From positions 124,001-188,000 of the forward strand of contig NZ_WRPP01000003.1 in NCBI RefSeq assembly GCF_009760405.1: a stretch of DNA of 64,000 bases, given 5' to 3'. Position numbers and translations under genes: made by a program. The notes under the pieces are model-generated. The model saw only the letters and a list, made by a program, of their open reading frames with translations, ran no database searches and was not told where the DNA came from. This DNA is from Nocardia terrae. Lineage in GTDB: Bacteria; Actinomycetota; Actinomycetes; Mycobacteriales; Mycobacteriaceae. Of the stretch, positions 31,526 through 39,768 are shown piece by piece. Positions within the stretch are counted from its first letter, which is position 1. Each line of letters starts with the position of its first letter.

Positions 31526-33295
31526 ATGAGTGAATCCCGACCGATTCAGGAACACCGCTACGACGTCGTGATCGTCGGTGCCGGTGGCGCTGGAATGCGT
31601 GCGGCGATCGAGGCCGGTCCCCGGGCCCGCACCGCCGTGCTCACCAAGCTCTACCCGACCCGCTCGCACACCGGCGCGGCGCAGGGTGGCATGTGTGCCG
31701 CGCTCGCGAATGTCGAAGAGGACAACTGGGAGTGGCACACCTTCGACACCGTCAAGGGTGGTGACTACCTGGTCGACCAGGACGCCGCGGAGATCATGGC
31801 CAAGGAGGCCATCGACGCCGTGCTCGACCTGGAGAAGATGGGCCTGCCGTTCAACCGCACGCCCGAGGGCAAGATCGACCAGCGTCGCTTCGGCGGCCAC
31901 ACCCGTGACCACGGCAAGGCCCCGGTGCGCCGCGCGTGCTACGCCGCCGACCGCACGGGCCACATGATCCTGCAGACGCTGTACCAGAACTGCGTCAAGC
32001 ACGACGTGGAGTTCTTCAACGAGTTCTACGTGCTGGACCTGATCCTCACCGACACCGACCGTGGCCCCGTCGCCACCGGCGTGGTCGCCTACGAGCTGGC
32101 CACCGGCGAGCTGCACGTGTTCCACGCCAAGGCGATCATCTTCGCCACCGGTGGTTCGGGCCGCATGTACAAGACCACCTCGAATGCCCACACCCTCACC
32201 GGTGACGGCATGGCGATCGTGTTCCGCAAGGGACTTCCGCTGGAGGACATGGAGTTCCACCAGTTCCACCCGACAGGTCTCGCGGGCCTGGGCATCCTGA
32301 TCTCGGAGGCCGTGCGTGGTGAGGGCGGCATTCTCCGCAATGCCTCCGGTGAGCGCTTCATGGAGCGCTACGCGCCGACCATCAAGGACCTCGCGCCGCG
32401 TGACATCGTCGCGCGCTCCATGGTGCTCGAGGTCCGCGAGGGTCGTGGCGCGGGTCCGAACAAGGACTACGTGCTCATCGACGTGACCCACCTCGGTGAG
32501 GACGTCCTGGAGGAGAAGCTCCCCGACATCACCGAATTCGCCCGCACCTACCTGGGTGTGGACCCGGTCAAGGAGCCGGTGCCGGTCATGCCGACCTGTC
32601 ACTACGTGATGGGTGGCATCCCGACCCGCATCCGCGGCGAGGTGCTGCGCAACAACACCGACATCGTCCCCGGCCTGTACGCCGCGGGCGAGTGCGCGTG
32701 TGTGTCCGTGCACGGCGCGAACCGCCTGGGCACCAACTCGCTGCTGGACATCAACGTGTTCGGCCGCCGCGCGGGCATCGCCGCCGCCGAGTACGCCCAG
32801 CGCGCCGAGTTCGTGGAGATGCCGGAGAACCCGGCGCAGATGGTGCAGGACTGGCTGGCCGGGCTGCTGTCCGACCACGGCAACGAGCGCGTCGCCGACA
32901 TCCGCACCGAGCTGCAGAACTCCATGGACGACAAGGCCGGTGTGTACCGCACCGAGGAGTCGCTCAAGTCCATGCTCGAGGAGATCCAGGTCCTCAAGGA
33001 GCGCTACTCGCGGATCACCGTGCAGGACAAGGGCAAGCGCTACAACAGCGACCTGCTCGAGGCCGTCGAGCTGGGCTTCCTGCTGGAGCTGGCCGAGGTG
33101 ACCGTGGCGGGTGCGGTGAACCGCAAGGAGTCCCGCGGCGGCCACGCGCGCGAGGACTACCCGAACCGCGATGACGTGAACTTCATGCGGCACACCATGG
33201 CCTACAAGCAGAGCCCGGAGCTCATCTCCGACATCCGCCTCGACTACAAGCCCGTGGTTCAGACCCGCTACGAGCCGATGGAGCGTAAGTACTGA
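31526..33295 (+). CDS. sdhA: Succinate dehydrogenase flavoprotein subunit
   Basis: 589 aa. Covalent FAD subunit that oxidises succinate to fumarate. FAD fold VVIVGAGGAGMRAAIEA, flavinylated His in TRSHTGAAQGGM, and substrate loop EFHQFHPTGLAGLG are present; GGIPTRIRGEV and GANRLGTNSLLDI follow. Full length. The stop TGA shares a base with the sdhB ATG (TGATG). Confidence 0.97.
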   Translation: MSESRPIQEHRYDVVIVGAGGAGMRAAIEAGPRARTAVLTKLYPTRSHTGAAQGGMCAALANVEEDNWEWHTFDTVKGGDYLVDQDAAEIMAKEAIDAVLDLEKMGLPFNRTPEGKIDQRRFGGHTRDHGKAPVRRACYAADRTGHMILQTLYQNCVKHDVEFFNEFYVLDLILTDTDRGPVATGVVAYELATGELHVFHAKAIIFATGGSGRMYKTTSNAHTLTGDGMAIVFRKGLPLEDMEFHQFHPTGLAGLGILISEAVRGEGGILRNASGERFMERYAPTIKDLAPRDIVARSMVLEVREGRGAGPNKDYVLIDVTHLGEDVLEEKLPDITEFARTYLGVDPVKEPVPVMPTCHYVMGGIPTRIRGEVLRNNTDIVPGLYAAGECACVSVHGANRLGTNSLLDINVFGRRAGIAAAEYAQRAEFVEMPENPAQMVQDWLAGLLSDHGNERVADIRTELQNSMDDKAGVYRTEESLKSMLEEIQVLKERYSRITVQDKGKRYNSDLLEAVELGFLLELAEVTVAGAVNRKESRGGHAREDYPNRDDVNFMRHTMAYKQSPELISDIRLDYKPVVQTRYEPMERKY

Positions 33296-34062
33296 TGACT
33301 GCTGTCGCTGAAACGCCGCAGAAGCCGGCTCCGGTGCCGGACGGGTCGACCATGATCACGGTCAAGGTCGCCCGCTTCAACCCGGAGGACGGGCAGGGCC
33401 AGCACTGGGACGAATTCAAGGTCCCGGTGCTGCCGACCGACCGGTTCCTGAACGTGCTGATCTACATCAAGTCCTACCTGGACGGCACGCTCACCTTCCG
33501 CCGCTCCTGCGCGCACGGCGTGTGTGGCTCGGATGCCATGCGCATCAACGGCGTCAACCGCCTCGCGTGCAAGATCCTCATGAAGGACATGCTGCCCAAG
33601 GGCGGCAAGGATCTGACGATCACCGTCGAGCCGATCCGCGGCCTGCCCGTGGAGAAGGACCTCGTGGTGAACATGGAGCCGTTCTTCGACGCGTTCAAGG
33701 CGGTCAAGCCGTACCTGATCACGCGCGGCAACGAGCCCACCTTCGAGCGCATCCAGTCCCAGCACGACCGGGCCCGCTTCGATGACACCACCAAGTGCAT
33801 CCTGTGCGCCTGCTGCACCACCTCCTGCCCCGTGTACTGGAGCGACGGCAGCTACTTCGGCCCGGCCGCGATCGTGAACGCGCACCGCTTCATCTTCGAC
33901 AGCCGTGACGAGGGCGCCCGCGAACGCCTCGACATCCTCAACGACGTCGAGGGTGTCTGGCGCTGCCGCACCACCTTCAACTGCACCGACGCCTGCCCCC
34001 GCGGCATCGAGGTGACGAAGGCGATCCAGGAGGTCAAGCGCGCCCTCCTGTTCACCCGGTAA
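33295..34062 (+). CDS. sdhB: Succinate dehydrogenase iron-sulfur subunit
   Basis: 255 aa. [2Fe-2S] ligands RRSCAHGVCGSDAM with a later RLAC; [4Fe-4S] motif CILCACCTTSCPVYW; [3Fe-4S]/[4Fe-4S] motif CRTTFNCTDACPRGI. It carries electrons from SdhA to the membrane anchors. Start overlaps the sdhA stop by one base. Confidence 0.97.
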   Translation: MTAVAETPQKPAPVPDGSTMITVKVARFNPEDGQGQHWDEFKVPVLPTDRFLNVLIYIKSYLDGTLTFRRSCAHGVCGSDAMRINGVNRLACKILMKDMLPKGGKDLTITVEPIRGLPVEKDLVVNMEPFFDAFKAVKPYLITRGNEPTFERIQSQHDRARFDDTTKCILCACCTTSCPVYWSDGSYFGPAAIVNAHRFIFDSRDEGARERLDILNDVEGVWRCRTTFNCTDACPRGIEVTKAIQEVKRALLFTR

Positions 34063-34066
34063 TCAC

Positions 34067-34107
34067 CAACTCTCGGGACTCTCAGGGGTGAACCCCTGAA
34101 ACCCCAA
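34067..34107. repeat. Dispersed repeat family A, copy 2
   Basis: CAACTCTCGGGACTCTCAGG then GGTGAACCCCTGAAACCCCAA, starting 4 nt after the sdhB stop. CAGGGG...CCCCTG forms a short hairpin. A separate, stronger terminator follows at 34126. Confidence 0.7.
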
Positions 34108-34125
34108 GGGCCGGGTGCCGACTCG

Positions 34126-34158
34126 AAGCCGCCCGCATCTTCGGATGCGGGCGGCTTT
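34126..34158 (+). terminator. sdhCDAB terminator
   Basis: AAGCCGCCCGCATC-TTCG-GATGCGGGCGGCTT followed by T: a 14-bp perfect stem with a stable UUCG tetraloop and a short U-tail, 64 nt after the sdhB stop. Confidence 0.85.
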
Positions 34159-34266
34159 CGTATAACCATGGAGATTCGGGGAACTCGACGCGGCGCTCCC
34201 CGCGTTTCCAGTTCGGACAGCAACAAGCCCGGCCCCGGCCGAGCGCGCATATAGAGGAAAGTTCCA

Positions 34267-34758
34267 GTGATCTGCTTCTTCGATCCCAATCACGGCCAGG
34301 CGGTCGCCAACGTGATGTGGCAGCCGCAGTGGGGCGTGCCGCGCTCCGTGGAGGCGTGTCAGTTCTGTGCGCAGCGCATCCAGACCACTCCGCCGCCGTT
34401 CTATCAGCCTGTGCAGCAGGGCTATCCGCCCCAGCCCGGCTACCCGCCCGCGGGCTACCCCCAGGGCTACCCACCGCAGCCCGGTTACGCACCGCAGCCC
34501 GGATACCCGCCCCAGCCGGGTTACGCTCCCCCGCCGCCCCGGCAGGGCCACAGCACCGCGGCCGTGGTCGGCGCGGGCGCGGCCGGTCTCCTCGGCGGCG
34601 CGCTGATCGGCGACATGATCGCCAGCGAAGGCAATGAGCGCGACGAAGAGCGCGCCTACGAACGCGGCTACGAGAATGCCGAGCGCAACGACTATTACGA
34701 CGGCGGCGGCGAGTACGGCGGCGACTACAACGACAACAGCGACGACGGCTTCTTCTGA
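34267..34758 (+). CDS. Pro/Gly/Tyr-rich protein with N-terminal Cys motif, unknown function
   Basis: 163 aa. N-terminal ~45 residues end in EACQFCAQRI, a CxxC that may bind metal. Then ~50 residues of QPGYPPQ-type repeats, a hydrophobic glycine-rich segment (AAVVGAGAAGLLGGALIGDM, possible membrane hairpin) and an acidic, Tyr/Asn/Asp-rich tail. GTG start with AGAGGAAAG upstream. Similar low-complexity architectures occur in actinobacterial membrane-associated proteins; no function can be given. Confidence 0.75.
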   Translation: MICFFDPNHGQAVANVMWQPQWGVPRSVEACQFCAQRIQTTPPPFYQPVQQGYPPQPGYPPAGYPQGYPPQPGYAPQPGYPPQPGYAPPPPRQGHSTAAVVGAGAAGLLGGALIGDMIASEGNERDEERAYERGYENAERNDYYDGGGEYGGDYNDNSDDGFF

Positions 34759-34776
34759 CCCAGAGCAGGCGAACGA

Positions 34777-34835
34777 AATGCAACCCACCCGTTGCATTCA
34801 GGTAGCGTTTCCAGTGGCATTCGAGTTGCGTTTCG
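34777..34835. promoter_or_regulatory. Cluster of GTTGCATT-type half-sites
   Basis: AATGCAAC (34777-34784) and GTTGCATT (34791-34798) are exact inverted repeats, and GTTGCGTTTCG recurs at 34825-34835. The cluster lies 90-150 nt upstream of the lipoprotein hydrolase gene and just after the Pro/Gly/Tyr-rich gene. It could be an operator or a weak terminator. Confidence 0.3.
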
Positions 34836-34924
34836 TCCACGCCGACGAGCACTCGAACCCGATTACCCGGTGACGGCGCCCCGATTCGGCAGAATGGGCG
34901 CAGCATCGATCTTGGGGGGAATCA

Positions 34925-36430
34925 GTGTTCAACTGGCGCAGGTGGTTTCCGACGATGGCCGTCACGACCGTATTGGCCGCGGCGGCCGGGTGCGGGGGCG
35001 GCAGCCCCACCACATCGGGGCTGGATCAGTTCTATCGACAGCACGTCGAATGGAGTTCTTGCCAAGGGTTTTCGGCACATGACAAAGCGCTCGAGGATGC
35101 GGGCATGCGGTGTGCCCGCATCACGGTGCCGCTGGACTATGACAAGCTCGACGGGAAGACCGTCAGCCTCGCCGTTTCACGACTGCCCGCGAGCGGTCAG
35201 CGGGTGGGCGCGCTGCTCACCAATCCCGGCGGACCCGGCGGGCCGGGACTCCTGCTGCCGCTCATGCTGGCGAAATCCGCTGTGGCGCAGCGGTTCGACG
35301 TCATCGGCGTGGATGTGCGCGGACTCGGTTCGTCGACGCCCGCGGTGGTGTGCCAAACGCCGGAGGAATTCCAGGCGGAGCGTTCGGATTCCGAGGCCGA
35401 CCACTCCCCCGCGGGCATCGCGGCCATCGAGAGCAAGCGCAAGAAGCTGGCGGACGAGTGCGTCGAGCGCACCGGGATGGATCTGCTCGAGCATGTCGGA
35501 ACAGTCGAGGTGGCAAGGGATTTCGATGTCGTTCGCGCCGCCCTGGGCGATGACAAGCTGAACTATCTCGGCATGTCGTACGGCACGCGCATCGGTTCCA
35601 CCATCGCCGAGCTGTATCCGACCCGGGTGCGGGCCATGGTGCTCGACGGCGGCATCGATCCGAACTCCTACATGATCGACCAGGTGGCCATGGCGACGGG
35701 CTTCCAGCACGCCTTCGACGCCTACTCGACGGCCTGCGCGACCACACCCGACTGCCCGCTGGGCTCCGACGCCGCCAAGGCCACCGATCGGGCTCGCGCC
35801 CTGCTCGATCCGCTGGTCGAGCATCCCGTGCCCGCCGCCGACAATCGACAGCTCGGCTACCGGGACGCCATGAACGGCGTCCTCAATTCCCTGTACAACC
35901 CGGGCCAGTGGCCGGGCATCACCAAGGGCCTGACCGAATTGGCGCAGGGTCGCGGTGACACCCTGCTGAGGCTCGCGGACCTGGTCGCTCAGCCCGGCAC
36001 GGTGAGCCGGGATCTGCAGCACGCGGTCCTGTGCACCGAGGACGAGCGCATCACCGATCGCGCCCGGGCCGCTGATCTCGATCGCCGCTCACGCGCGGCC
36101 GCACCGATCGCGGATGACGGCCACGGCACCGATCAAGCGCCGCTGGACCTCTGCGCGTTCTGGCCGGTCCCGGCACGCAGCCACCCGCACGTGCCCGCGG
36201 TCGCGGGTCTGCCGAAGACCGTCGTGGTCGGGACCACCGGCGATCCTGCGACACCCTACGCGGGCGGTGTGAACCTCGCCCGCGATCTGGGCGCGACCAT
36301 GGTGACCTACGAGGGTGTACAGCACGGCGTGTTCGGCGAAGGCGTTGCGTGCGTGGATGATCCGGTGACGCGTTATCTGGTGGACCTGACGCCGCCGCAG
36401 GAGGATCTGCACTGCCCGGCCGCGACCTGA
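34925..36430 (+). CDS. Secreted lipoprotein alpha/beta hydrolase (TAP/SlpD-like peptidase family)
   Basis: 501 aa. Lipoprotein signal with lipobox AAAAGC near residue 22. The alpha/beta hydrolase core has oxyanion loop NPGGPGGPG, nucleophile YLGMSYGTRIGS (Ser in GMSYG), acid GDPATPY and base His in YEGVQHGVF. The C-terminal TAP-like domain is typical of tripeptidyl aminopeptidases of Streptomyces and of M. tuberculosis cell-envelope Hip1 relatives. GTG start follows a GGGGGGA site. Likely an exported aminopeptidase or esterase. Confidence 0.88.
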   Translation: MFNWRRWFPTMAVTTVLAAAAGCGGGSPTTSGLDQFYRQHVEWSSCQGFSAHDKALEDAGMRCARITVPLDYDKLDGKTVSLAVSRLPASGQRVGALLTNPGGPGGPGLLLPLMLAKSAVAQRFDVIGVDVRGLGSSTPAVVCQTPEEFQAERSDSEADHSPAGIAAIESKRKKLADECVERTGMDLLEHVGTVEVARDFDVVRAALGDDKLNYLGMSYGTRIGSTIAELYPTRVRAMVLDGGIDPNSYMIDQVAMATGFQHAFDAYSTACATTPDCPLGSDAAKATDRARALLDPLVEHPVPAADNRQLGYRDAMNGVLNSLYNPGQWPGITKGLTELAQGRGDTLLRLADLVAQPGTVSRDLQHAVLCTEDERITDRARAADLDRRSRAAAPIADDGHGTDQAPLDLCAFWPVPARSHPHVPAVAGLPKTVVVGTTGDPATPYAGGVNLARDLGATMVTYEGVQHGVFGEGVACVDDPVTRYLVDLTPPQEDLHCPAAT

Positions 36431-36434
36431 GTGG

Positions 36435-37058
36435 CTACGCGGTGCTCTGATTCTGGAACTGGGCCAGGGATTCCCAGGACCAGGTCAGGGTGCCGGCCTT
36501 CAGGTCGGCGAGAACGCCTTCGAGCCAATGCAGTTCGGCGGCGGTGAGGGCGCGCTGGTATTCGTCCTCGAGCACGGTGATGCGCGGGAGACCGTATTGG
36601 GCGGCCGTGGCCATGCCCGCGTCGATCTCCTCGAGTTTGGCGCGGATCGCGGTCGCGCGGCGGTCCAGTTCGCGCTGGGCGTGGGGTGGGGCGAGCAGCA
36701 TCAGAAATGACAGGGCCGCGGGGAATTCCGGGAATTCGTTGCGCGGGGTGCTGACCATTTCGTTGATCCACTCGATGCAGGCGGCGCGGCCGGTGTCGGT
36801 GATCTCGTAGACGGTGCGTTCCGGGTACTGCTGGTCGCGGCCGGTTTCACGGACCGCGACGAGGCCGGCGTCCTGGAGGCGGGCGATCGTCTTGTAGAGC
36901 TGGGCGCGCTGGCCCACATTGACGACCTTGTCCTTGCCCCACTCCTTGATGCGGCGCTGGATGGCGTAGGGGTGCATCGGCTCCAGGTGCAGGATGCCGA
37001 GCACCGCCATGGCCAGGGGCGAGCGCTTGAACTGCGTGGCCTGCGTCGATGCTGTCAT
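36435..37058 (-). CDS. PadR-family transcriptional regulator
   Basis: 207 aa. Winged helix: LAMAVLGILHLEPMHPYAIQ, recognition region QLYKTIARLQDAGLV, wing QQYPERTVYEITDTGR. A C-terminal helical dimerisation region (Vir-like) follows. It is divergent from the gene at 37184 with an operator-like array of ACTAGT sites between, so autoregulation and control of that gene are likely. Confidence 0.92.
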   Translation of the reverse strand: MTASTQATQFKRSPLAMAVLGILHLEPMHPYAIQRRIKEWGKDKVVNVGQRAQLYKTIARLQDAGLVAVRETGRDQQYPERTVYEITDTGRAACIEWINEMVSTPRNEFPEFPAALSFLMLLAPPHAQRELDRRATAIRAKLEEIDAGMATAAQYGLPRITVLEDEYQRALTAAELHWLEGVLADLKAGTLTWSWESLAQFQNQSTA

Positions 37059-37069
37059 GCCCTCATCGT

Positions 37070-37119
37070 ACTAGGTGCCCAAAAACTAGTTTCATAGAAC
37101 TAGTTGCGACGATACTAGT
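37070..37119. promoter_or_regulatory. Array of four ACTAGK boxes between padR and its divergent partner
   Basis: ACTAGG at 37070 and ACTAGT at 37085, 37099 and 37114, spaced 15, 14 and 15 bp. Each ACTAGT is itself palindromic, and AAACTAGTTT at 37083-37092 is a longer palindrome. Even spacing on one promoter suggests cooperative binding of the adjacent PadR repressor. Confidence 0.6.
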
Positions 37120-37183
37120 TTGTATGCCACTATTGGGGAGCAGGCGAACCCGACCAGCACCACCACCCCGAAGGGACAAGGCC

Positions 37184-37645
37184 ATGAACACCACCGACAC
37201 CGTCAAGATCCACACCGACCACGCCACCGAGAAGCATCTGGGCGACTGGACCCACGCCAACTCCTTCCAGGTGAAGGCCCGCTACGGCAGTGTCGTCATC
37301 GACCTGCGCTCGCCCTGGATCGAGGGCGACGAGGAGATCGTGGTCAATGCCGACCTCGACCACGCCATGGTCAAGCTGCTCGTCCCCGAGGACGCGGTCA
37401 TCGACCAGTCCGAGCTGAACTGGACCGGCCGCGGCAAGGTCAAGGACATGTCCCGCCCCCAGGACGCAGCGGGTCGCGTCATCCGCCTGACCGGTTCGAG
37501 CACCAAGAGCGAGTTCCGCATTCACCGCGGCGGCATCGCGGTCCTGTCGGCCCTGTTCAGCCGGGAGTTCTTCGAGGACGCCAAGCGAGCCCGCAAGGAG
37601 GGCCGCACCCCCACCCTGATCGACCCGGCCAACGCTCCGCGCTGA
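37184..37645 (+). CDS. Conserved hypothetical protein controlled with PadR
   Basis: 153 aa. No signal or membrane helix. The central part (VKARYGSVVIDLRSPWIEG ... ADLDHAMVKLLVPEDAVID) is a beta-helix-like run with the pattern of LiaF/DUF1707-linked C-terminal domains (repeated strand-turns with D/N positions), but similarity is loose. AAGGGACA precedes the ATG. PadR partners often sense envelope or phenolic stress; the function here is unknown. Confidence 0.75.
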   Translation: MNTTDTVKIHTDHATEKHLGDWTHANSFQVKARYGSVVIDLRSPWIEGDEEIVVNADLDHAMVKLLVPEDAVIDQSELNWTGRGKVKDMSRPQDAAGRVIRLTGSSTKSEFRIHRGGIAVLSALFSREFFEDAKRARKEGRTPTLIDPANAPR

Positions 37646-37653
37646 TATCGGCG

Positions 37654-37690
37654 TCCGGTTCGGGAGCGGCTGCAAACGCCCCGAACCGGA
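37654..37690. terminator. Bidirectional terminator between convergent genes
   Basis: TCCGGTTCGGG and CCCGAACCGGA are exact reverse complements (11 bp) separated by 15 nt. They occupy nearly all of the 46-nt gap between the convergent genes at 37645 and 37692. Confidence 0.65.
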
Positions 37691-37691
37691 T

Positions 37692-38450
37692 TCAGGACGG
37701 CCGCCGGCCGGTCGGCAGCACCGCCCACACGACCTTGCCGGTCGGCCAGCGCGGCGCGCATCCCCAGGTCCGAGCCAGCTTGGCCACGATGTGCAGACCG
37801 TAGTGGCGGAAGCCGTCCGTACCGGGCTCGCGCAGCAGCGCCTCCTGCGGGTCGGCGTCGCCCACGGCCACGGTGAACATCTGATTCCGCAGTTCGAGAC
37901 GCAGCTGGATATCGGCGTCGACGCCGCTGTGCAGGAAGGAGTTCTCGACCAGCTCGGTGACGATCAGCAGTGCGTCGACCCGCACCTCCGGGATGCCCCA
38001 GCGCGAGCAGGTGGCATCGACGAACCTGCGGGCCCGCTGGGCGCAATCCCCGGTGGGCACCAGGCTCAGGGTCACGCGCCGGCGGGCCGGGGGTTCGCGC
38101 AGCACCGCGAGGGCCTCGTCCACCTCGGAGTACACGGGGACGAAGCGATGAACGGCGCTGTCCCCCAGCCGCTCCCGCAGCGCCGCGCCGGGGACGACGA
38201 GCAGGATCGGCACCCCCGGCCACTCGCCCACCCGCATCCAGGCACTGCTGAACGCGGTATAGAGGGGTTCGGAAGCCACCACCAGATCCTCGAGGACCAC
38301 GACCACCGCCCGCGGTTCCTCGACCGCGAATTTGACCAGGCCATCGACGAGCGACCGATACGTGGACGCGGTCAGCTCACCGTGCGGGGACACCACCGAG
38401 CAGCCCTGCCGCTCGGCACGACTCCAGCGTATTTCCCTACCGCCCAACAC
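37692..38450 (-). CDS. STAS domain - HATPase (RsbW-like) fusion protein
   Basis: 252 aa. Residues 1-115 look like an anti-anti-sigma STAS domain: GCSVVSPHGELTAS, then AVVVVLEDLVVASEPLYTAF, with Ser at the position that is phosphorylated in SpoIIAA-type proteins. Residues ~125-250 form a GHKL ATPase of the RsbW type: LLIVTELVENSFLHSG (N box) and YGLHIVAKLARTWG (G2-like box). An anti-sigma kinase and its antagonist in one chain could be a self-contained partner switch. GTG start with GAAAGGT upstream. No sigma factor gene is adjacent. Confidence 0.75.
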   Translation of the reverse strand: MLGGREIRWSRAERQGCSVVSPHGELTASTYRSLVDGLVKFAVEEPRAVVVVLEDLVVASEPLYTAFSSAWMRVGEWPGVPILLVVPGAALRERLGDSAVHRFVPVYSEVDEALAVLREPPARRRVTLSLVPTGDCAQRARRFVDATCSRWGIPEVRVDALLIVTELVENSFLHSGVDADIQLRLELRNQMFTVAVGDADPQEALLREPGTDGFRHYGLHIVAKLARTWGCAPRWPTGKVVWAVLPTGRRPS

Positions 38451-38800
38451 CTTTCAATCGCCACCAGGCCATCAGGCACAGCTCTCCGGGAACCGTGCGC
38501 CCGATCCGAACGGAGACCGCATTCGCGCAGGCCCGCTACACCGGGAAATTCGACCTCGTCGAGATCTCCCGCCGATCCATACGAATCACACTAGATGGTT
38601 ACCCATCCTCGCGGATCGAAATCTCGCATCGCGGAACCATCATTCAGATTGAATTGTCAACTTCCACAAGACCTTTCACCCCCTGCGCAATGCAGATGAT
38701 CCGGCACGAACACGGGCAGCGACCCTCGCGCAACTAGTCAATTTGACCAGTTGCAAGCGGCTTTGTTGTCTAGATCACATAGCAGTGGTTGCATCGAGGC
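38451..38800. other. AT-richer intergenic region before the aromatic amino acid hydroxylase gene
   Basis: 350 nt with clearly lower GC than the rest of the window. It holds both divergent promoters and the 23-bp palindrome at 38731. An 80-codon plus-strand frame (38495-38737) is open but has no ribosome binding site or protein-like pattern, so it is not called. Confidence 0.5.
38731..38753. promoter_or_regulatory. 23-bp near-palindrome upstream of the hydroxylase gene
   Basis: CAACTAGTCAATTTGACCAG plus TTG. The arms CAACT-A-GTCAA and TTGAC-C-AGTTG are symmetric with one mismatch around a central T. The site ends 47 nt before the ATG. The size and symmetry suit a dimeric repressor or an Lrp/AsnC-type regulator that senses aromatic amino acids. 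Which protein binds is unknown. Confidence 0.5.
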
Positions 38801-39697
38801 ATGTTCACCGAGGCTCAGCTGTACTCGCCAGTGACCACCGGGGTCGACGGCAATGTGACCGTGCATCTGAGCGATCAGCACCCGGGGGTGCACGATCCCG
38901 ACTACCGGGCCCGCCGCAATGCCATCGCCGCGCTCGCGCTGGACTACCGGCCCGGTGCGCCGGTCCCGCACATCGACTACACCGACGAGGAACAGCAGGT
39001 GTGGCGGATCGTCTCCGCGGAGTTGGCGCGCAAGCGGGAACGCTACGCGTGCACGGAGGTGATCGAGGCGGCCGACCGTCTCGGACTGCCCACCGATCAC
39101 GTTCCGCAACTCGACGAGGTCTCCACCAAGCTGGTTCCGCTCACCGGGTTCCGATACGTACCGGCCGCCGGATTGGTGCCGCTGCGGGAGTTCTTCGGCT
39201 CCTTCGCGGACCGCACCTTCCACTCGACCCAGTACATCCGCCACCACTCCGCGCCGCTCTACACCCCGGAGCCCGACGCGATCCACGAAATCCTCGGGCA
39301 CGCCAATCAATTGGCCAGCCCCCGGTTCGCGGCCGTCTACGAGCTGGTCGGCGCGGCGGTCGCCCGGCTGGAGACCGAGCGGGCGCTGAAGTTCCTGGCC
39401 GACGTGTTCTGGTTCTCGATGGAGTTCGGGGTGCTGCGCGAGCACGGCGAAGTCCGTTGCTACGGCGCGGGATTGCTGTCCTCCTACGGTGAGATCGAGG
39501 AGTTCCGCCACGCCGATCTGCGGCCGCTGGACATTCACGCCATGGGCACCGTCGACTACGACATCACGCACTATCAGCCCGTCCTGTACTGCGCCGAATC
39601 CCTCAGCGAGATAGAGGATGTGGTGGGCGGGTTCTTCGAGACCGTGACCGATGAGACGGTGGCCCGGCTGGTGCGCGTGCGGCCGCTGCGGTCCTGA
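38801..39697 (+). CDS. phhA: Aromatic amino acid hydroxylase (phenylalanine 4-monooxygenase type)
   Basis: 298 aa. Non-haem iron, pterin-dependent hydroxylase, converting Phe to Tyr. Iron ligands: two His in PDAIHEILGHANQL and Glu in FWFSMEFGVL. Pterin/substrate parts GFRYVPAAGLVPLREFF and FHSTQYIRHHS are visible. ATG 38801 follows CGAGG; a TTG 12 nt upstream is less likely. It stands alone; no pterin recycling genes are in the window. Confidence 0.92.
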   Translation: MFTEAQLYSPVTTGVDGNVTVHLSDQHPGVHDPDYRARRNAIAALALDYRPGAPVPHIDYTDEEQQVWRIVSAELARKRERYACTEVIEAADRLGLPTDHVPQLDEVSTKLVPLTGFRYVPAAGLVPLREFFGSFADRTFHSTQYIRHHSAPLYTPEPDAIHEILGHANQLASPRFAAVYELVGAAVARLETERALKFLADVFWFSMEFGVLREHGEVRCYGAGLLSSYGEIEEFRHADLRPLDIHAMGTVDYDITHYQPVLYCAESLSEIEDVVGGFFETVTDETVARLVRVRPLRS

Positions 39698-39768
39698 ACC
39701 TGGCTCGCGGGATCGACGCGCAGGCTCGTGGACGGGGTGGCGCAGTCTCCGCACGCTAATCTGATCGG

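Noticed and set aside
38495..38737. 80-codon plus-strand frame in the AT-rich intergenic region
   Set aside because: No ribosome binding site, no pattern of protein conservation visible, and its end runs into the operator of phhA.
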